Shown one piece after another: positions 61,242-64,000 of a stretch of 64,000 bases of DNA. The position numbers were made by a program, and so were the translations under genes. Every line of letters starts with the position of its first letter. Positions within the stretch are counted from its first letter, which is position 1. Where the stretch lies: the NCBI GenBank assembly GCA_039026235.1, contig JBCCMQ010000014.1, forward strand, positions 1 to 64,000, in the 5' to 3' direction. Source of the stretch: JBCCMQ01 sp039026235. Its GTDB lineage: Bacteria > Pseudomonadota > Alphaproteobacteria > Rhodobacterales > Rhodobacteraceae. The notes beneath the pieces were generated by a model, which saw only the letters and a list, made by a program, of their open reading frames with translations, was not told the origin of the DNA and made no database searches.

Positions 61242-61814
61242 ATGGCAGAACGTGAACAAAGACGGGGCCGGCGCCAAGAGCGCGAGGAAACCCCTGAATT
61301 CGCCGATCGTCTGGTGGCGATCAACCGGGTTTCGAAAACCGTCAAGGGTGGTAAGCGCTTTGGTTTTGCAGCCCTCGTGGTGGTCGGCGACCAGCGTGGC
61401 CGCGTGGGTTTTGGCAAAGGCAAGGCCAAAGAGGTGCCCGAAGCGATCCGCAAGGCGACCGAACAGGCCAAGCGCAAACTGATCCGTGTGCCGCTGCGCG
61501 AAGGCCGCACGTTGCACCACGACATTGAAGGGCGCTGGGGCGCGGGCAAGGTCGTCATGCGCACAGCACCCACAGGTACCGGTATCATTGCCGGTGGCCC
61601 GATGCGTGCCGTGTTCGAAATGCTGGGCGTGCAGGACGTTGTTGCCAAGTCGCTGGGCTCGCAGAACCCTTACAACATGATCCGCGCCACGCTGGACGGT
61701 CTGACCAAGGAAGCAAGCCCCCGCATGGTGGCACAGCGCCGTGGCAAGAAGGTATCCGACATTCTGCCCAAACGCGACGATGCTCCGGCCGAAGCCGTGG
61801 CTGAGGAGGCGTAA
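61242..61814 (+). CDS. rpsE: 30S ribosomal protein S5
   Basis: 190 residues; the double-stranded-RNA-binding part FADRLVAINRVSKTVKGGKRFGFAALVVVGD and the fidelity region GTGIIAGGPMRAVFEMLGV are visible. Start after AAGGAGACG. C-terminal tail extends about 20 residues beyond the E. coli protein. Confidence 0.98.
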   Translation: MAEREQRRGRRQEREETPEFADRLVAINRVSKTVKGGKRFGFAALVVVGDQRGRVGFGKGKAKEVPEAIRKATEQAKRKLIRVPLREGRTLHHDIEGRWGAGKVVMRTAPTGTGIIAGGPMRAVFEMLGVQDVVAKSLGSQNPYNMIRATLDGLTKEASPRMVAQRRGKKVSDILPKRDDAPAEAVAEEA

Positions 61815-61816
61815 GC

Positions 61817-62005
61817 ATGGCCAAGACAATCGTCGTCAAACAGATCGGCAGCCCGATCCGCCGTCCGGCCAAGCAGCGCCAGACCCTGATCGGACTTGGC
61901 CTGAACAAGATGCATAAAACGCGCGAGCTAGAAGATACCCCCAGCGTGCGCGGCATGGTCAAATCGATCCCGCATCTGGTCGAGATCGTCGAAGAACGCG
62001 GCTAG
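61817..62005 (+). CDS. rpmD: 50S ribosomal protein L30
   Basis: 62 residues; IVVKQIGSPIRRPAKQRQTLIGLGLNKM is family sequence. Two bases after rpsE. Followed by a strong terminator instead of rplO. Confidence 0.97.
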   Translation: MAKTIVVKQIGSPIRRPAKQRQTLIGLGLNKMHKTRELEDTPSVRGMVKSIPHLVEIVEERG

Positions 62006-62029
62006 GGCTTTGCCCGGCTGAAGCCAGAG

Positions 62030-62059
62030 GGGCGTGCCCGGTGCGGGGCGCGCCCTTTT
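62030..62059 (+). terminator. Strong Rho-independent terminator after rpmD
   Basis: GGGCGTGCCC (62030-62039) pairs with GGGCGCGCCC (62046-62055), ten pairs with one G-U, six-base loop, followed by TTTT. It ends the rpmC-rpmD transcript 25 bases after the stop. Confidence 0.88.
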
Positions 62060-62113
62060 CGGTTGGGCTGCCGGTTGGCGCCTGTCGGGTTCGAAGCCCA
62101 GCAGCGTTCCGCT

Positions 62114-62539
62114 TTAAGAGGTTCGGTCTTGATGCGGCGCGGGGCCGTGAAAGGTCATTTTCCAGACCCCGTTTTCCTGGTCGAAGACGTTGATCATCCG
62201 CACGCTGCCCGGGTTCAGAAGTTCCAGACAGATGATGCCCCATTTGCCGTCGCCGTGCATGACAGCCTCGATCTCACACCTGATATCGGGTGGCGCCCGC
62301 ATCATCGCACGCCAACTGGCCAGCACGTTGGCGCGGCCCGTGATCAGGCCGGTTGACGGGTGTTGAACGGCCACCGGCAAACCGACCGCCCAAAGTGCCT
62401 CCATGGCCGGCAGATCGCTTTCGCGGAAGGCGCGGTAAAATTCCCGGTTCGCCTGCAGCACCTCTTGGGGAACGCGCAGGTCCTCCGCCCCGCCCGGCTG
62501 GGCGAGAAATATCAAGAGAATGACGAATATCCGGATCAC
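62114..62539 (-). CDS. Exported NTF2-like (SnoaL/DUF4440-type) protein
   Basis: 141 residues from the GTG at 62539, which has a GGGGGG box five bases upstream and directly starts the signal peptide (MIRIFVILLIFLAQPGGA|ED); earlier in-frame ATGs lack this. The mature domain has the NTF2-like pattern: helix VPQEVLQANREFYRAFRESDLPAMEALWA, VQHPSTGLITGRANVLASWRAMM, and beta strands ending VWKMTFHGPAP. It may bind a small ligand; function unknown. It stands in antisense direction between rpmD and rplO. Confidence 0.82.
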   Translation of the reverse strand: MIRIFVILLIFLAQPGGAEDLRVPQEVLQANREFYRAFRESDLPAMEALWAVGLPVAVQHPSTGLITGRANVLASWRAMMRAPPDIRCEIEAVMHGDGKWGIICLELLNPGSVRMINVFDQENGVWKMTFHGPAPHQDRTS

Positions 62540-62627
62540 AGGACCCCCCTTTACTGATCTCATCCTAGCGTGTGCAGGGGTCATACGTGATGACAAGCCT
62601 GCGAGCATCCGCGCGGCCCCAAGACCC

Positions 62628-62654
62628 TTGCACTGGCCCAAGAAGGCGTATAGG
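62628..62654 (+). promoter_or_regulatory. Promoter candidate for rplO-secY
   Basis: TTGCAC (62628-62633), spacer of 15, TATAGG (62649-62654). The elements look like alphaproteobacterial housekeeping promoters, though the spacer is short. A perfect hairpin, GGCGCC (62665-62670) and GGCGCC (62675-62680) with loop CGGT, would lie at the start of the transcript. Confidence 0.5.
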
Positions 62655-62747
62655 CACACGCGTCGGCGCCCGGTGGCGCCAACCATACCAAGCCGTGGTC
62701 ACCTTCATACGCTTCGGAGGGTGTATCCGGCACATAGGAGAAGCGAC

Positions 62748-63215
62748 ATGAAACTGAACGAACTCCGGGACAATCCCGGTGCAACCAAGAAACGTATGCG
62801 GGTGGGCCGTGGTCCGGGATCGGGCAAGGGCAAGACCGCCGGACGCGGGATCAAGGGCCAGAAGTCCAGATCGGGCGTGGCAATCAACGGCTACGAAGGC
62901 GGCCAGATGCCGCTCTACCAGCGCCTGCCCAAGCGGGGCTTCAACAAGCCTAACCGCAAGAAGTTCGCGGTGATCAATCTTGGCATCATCCAGAAGTTCA
63001 TCGAAGCCGGCAAACTGGATACGAAATCCGAGATCACCGAAGATGTTCTGGTCGACAGCGGCCTTGTGCGCCGCAAGCTCGACGGCGTCCGGGTTTTGGC
63101 AAAGGGCGATTTTTCATCCAAGGTCACGCTGACCGTCACCGGTGCCAGCGCGCAGGCCAAAGCCGCAGTCGAAGCTGCTGGCGGGTCGCTCACAACGGCG
63201 GCAGCGGCAGAGTAA
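62748..63215 (+). CDS. rplO: 50S ribosomal protein L15
   Basis: 155 residues from the ATG at 62748 (AGGAGAAG upstream). MKLNELRDNPGATKKRMRVGRGPGSGKGKTAGRGIKGQKSR and GFEGGQMPLYQRLPKRGF-like sequence (here GYEGGQMPLYQRLPKRGF) are typical. Separated from rpmD by a terminator and an antisense gene. Confidence 0.98.
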   Translation: MKLNELRDNPGATKKRMRVGRGPGSGKGKTAGRGIKGQKSRSGVAINGYEGGQMPLYQRLPKRGFNKPNRKKFAVINLGIIQKFIEAGKLDTKSEITEDVLVDSGLVRRKLDGVRVLAKGDFSSKVTLTVTGASAQAKAAVEAAGGSLTTAAAAE

Positions 63216-63264
63216 CGTCTTGAGAGCGCCGCTTCAGGCGCTTACATGACACGGACCGATCCAA

Positions 63265-63295
63265 CGCCGCCGGGCCTTTTGGGCCTCCGGCGGCG
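63265..63295 (+). promoter_or_regulatory. GC-rich hairpin between rplO and secY
   Basis: CGCCGCCGG (63265-63273) pairs with CCGGCGGCG (63287-63295), with GCC/GGC possible further in. No T-run follows, so full termination is unlikely; a role in partial termination or mRNA stability is possible, lowering secY output relative to rplO. Confidence 0.55.
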
Positions 63296-63318
63296 ATACC
63301 GCGACAAGAGGACGTTCA

Positions 63319-64000
<682 letters not shown>

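Noticed and set aside
63265..63295. Hairpin between rplO and secY as a full terminator
   Set aside because: No T-run follows and secY has no clear promoter of its own in the short gap, so read-through is expected.

Overview
The window is GC-rich, densely packed, single-chromosome-type DNA from an alphaproteobacterium, most likely a Rhodobacteraceae (Roseobacter-group) member. The evidence is gene content and order rather than a database search: an mreB-mreC-mreD-mrdA-rodA cell-shape operon beside leuA, an SDR gene coupled to an iron-sulfur photolyase, the oxidoreductase-SelD fusion beside mnmH, a PrtD-type type I exporter, and the S10/spc ribosomal protein cluster.

Layout. 1-3.5 kb: the end of a sulfatase gene converging on a nagK-nagA amino-sugar pair. 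3.7-7.4 kb: a LolDE/MacB-like ABC transporter with two exported partners, one a DUF3299 protein. 7.4-12.8 kb: a membrane alpha/beta hydrolase, the selenium pair selD-fusion/mnmH, and an FMN-binding oxidase-like protein. 12.8-16.9 kb: an AttEFGH-like ABC system. 17-20 kb: a type I secretion ATPase and adaptor. 20.1-23.3 kb: kdsA with capsule-export genes (KpsE- and KpsT-like, no KpsM here). 23.4-26.3 kb: an ArsR-controlled permease, a UDG-family protein and an SseB-like protein. 26.3-34.9 kb: a 2-hydroxyacid reductase, the rod-shape operon, and leuA preceded by a leucine leader peptide and alternative RNA hairpins. 34.9-45.7 kb: a beta-propeller protein, SDR, photolyase, an 18-repeat MORN protein, nadE, a Tat-exported metallo-hydrolase, gltX, a MATE exporter and a GGCT-like protein. 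45.8 kb: tRNA-Ala(CGC).

45.8-52.7 kb is the most accessory-looking part: a flavodoxin, an exported HExxH protein with two small exported partners, about 1 kb without a convincing gene, and two unrecognised genes of visibly lower GC. From 52.7 kb to the right edge lies the ribosomal cluster rplB to secY. It is broken up: a strong terminator follows rplP, then come a 2-oxoglutarate oxygenase of the TIGR02466 type and two exported proteins; rpmC to rpmD follow and end in a second strong terminator; then an antisense NTF2-like gene, and rplO-secY behind what looks like their own promoter.

The observations most worth checking are the leuA leader (leucine-codon run plus mutually exclusive stems), the oxygenase directly downstream of rplP (L16 is a known substrate of an unrelated ribosomal oxygenase in E. 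coli), the division of the ribosomal cluster into separate transcription units, and the exported HExxH protein cluster. All functional calls rest on reading motifs and gene order by eye; no similarity search was run.
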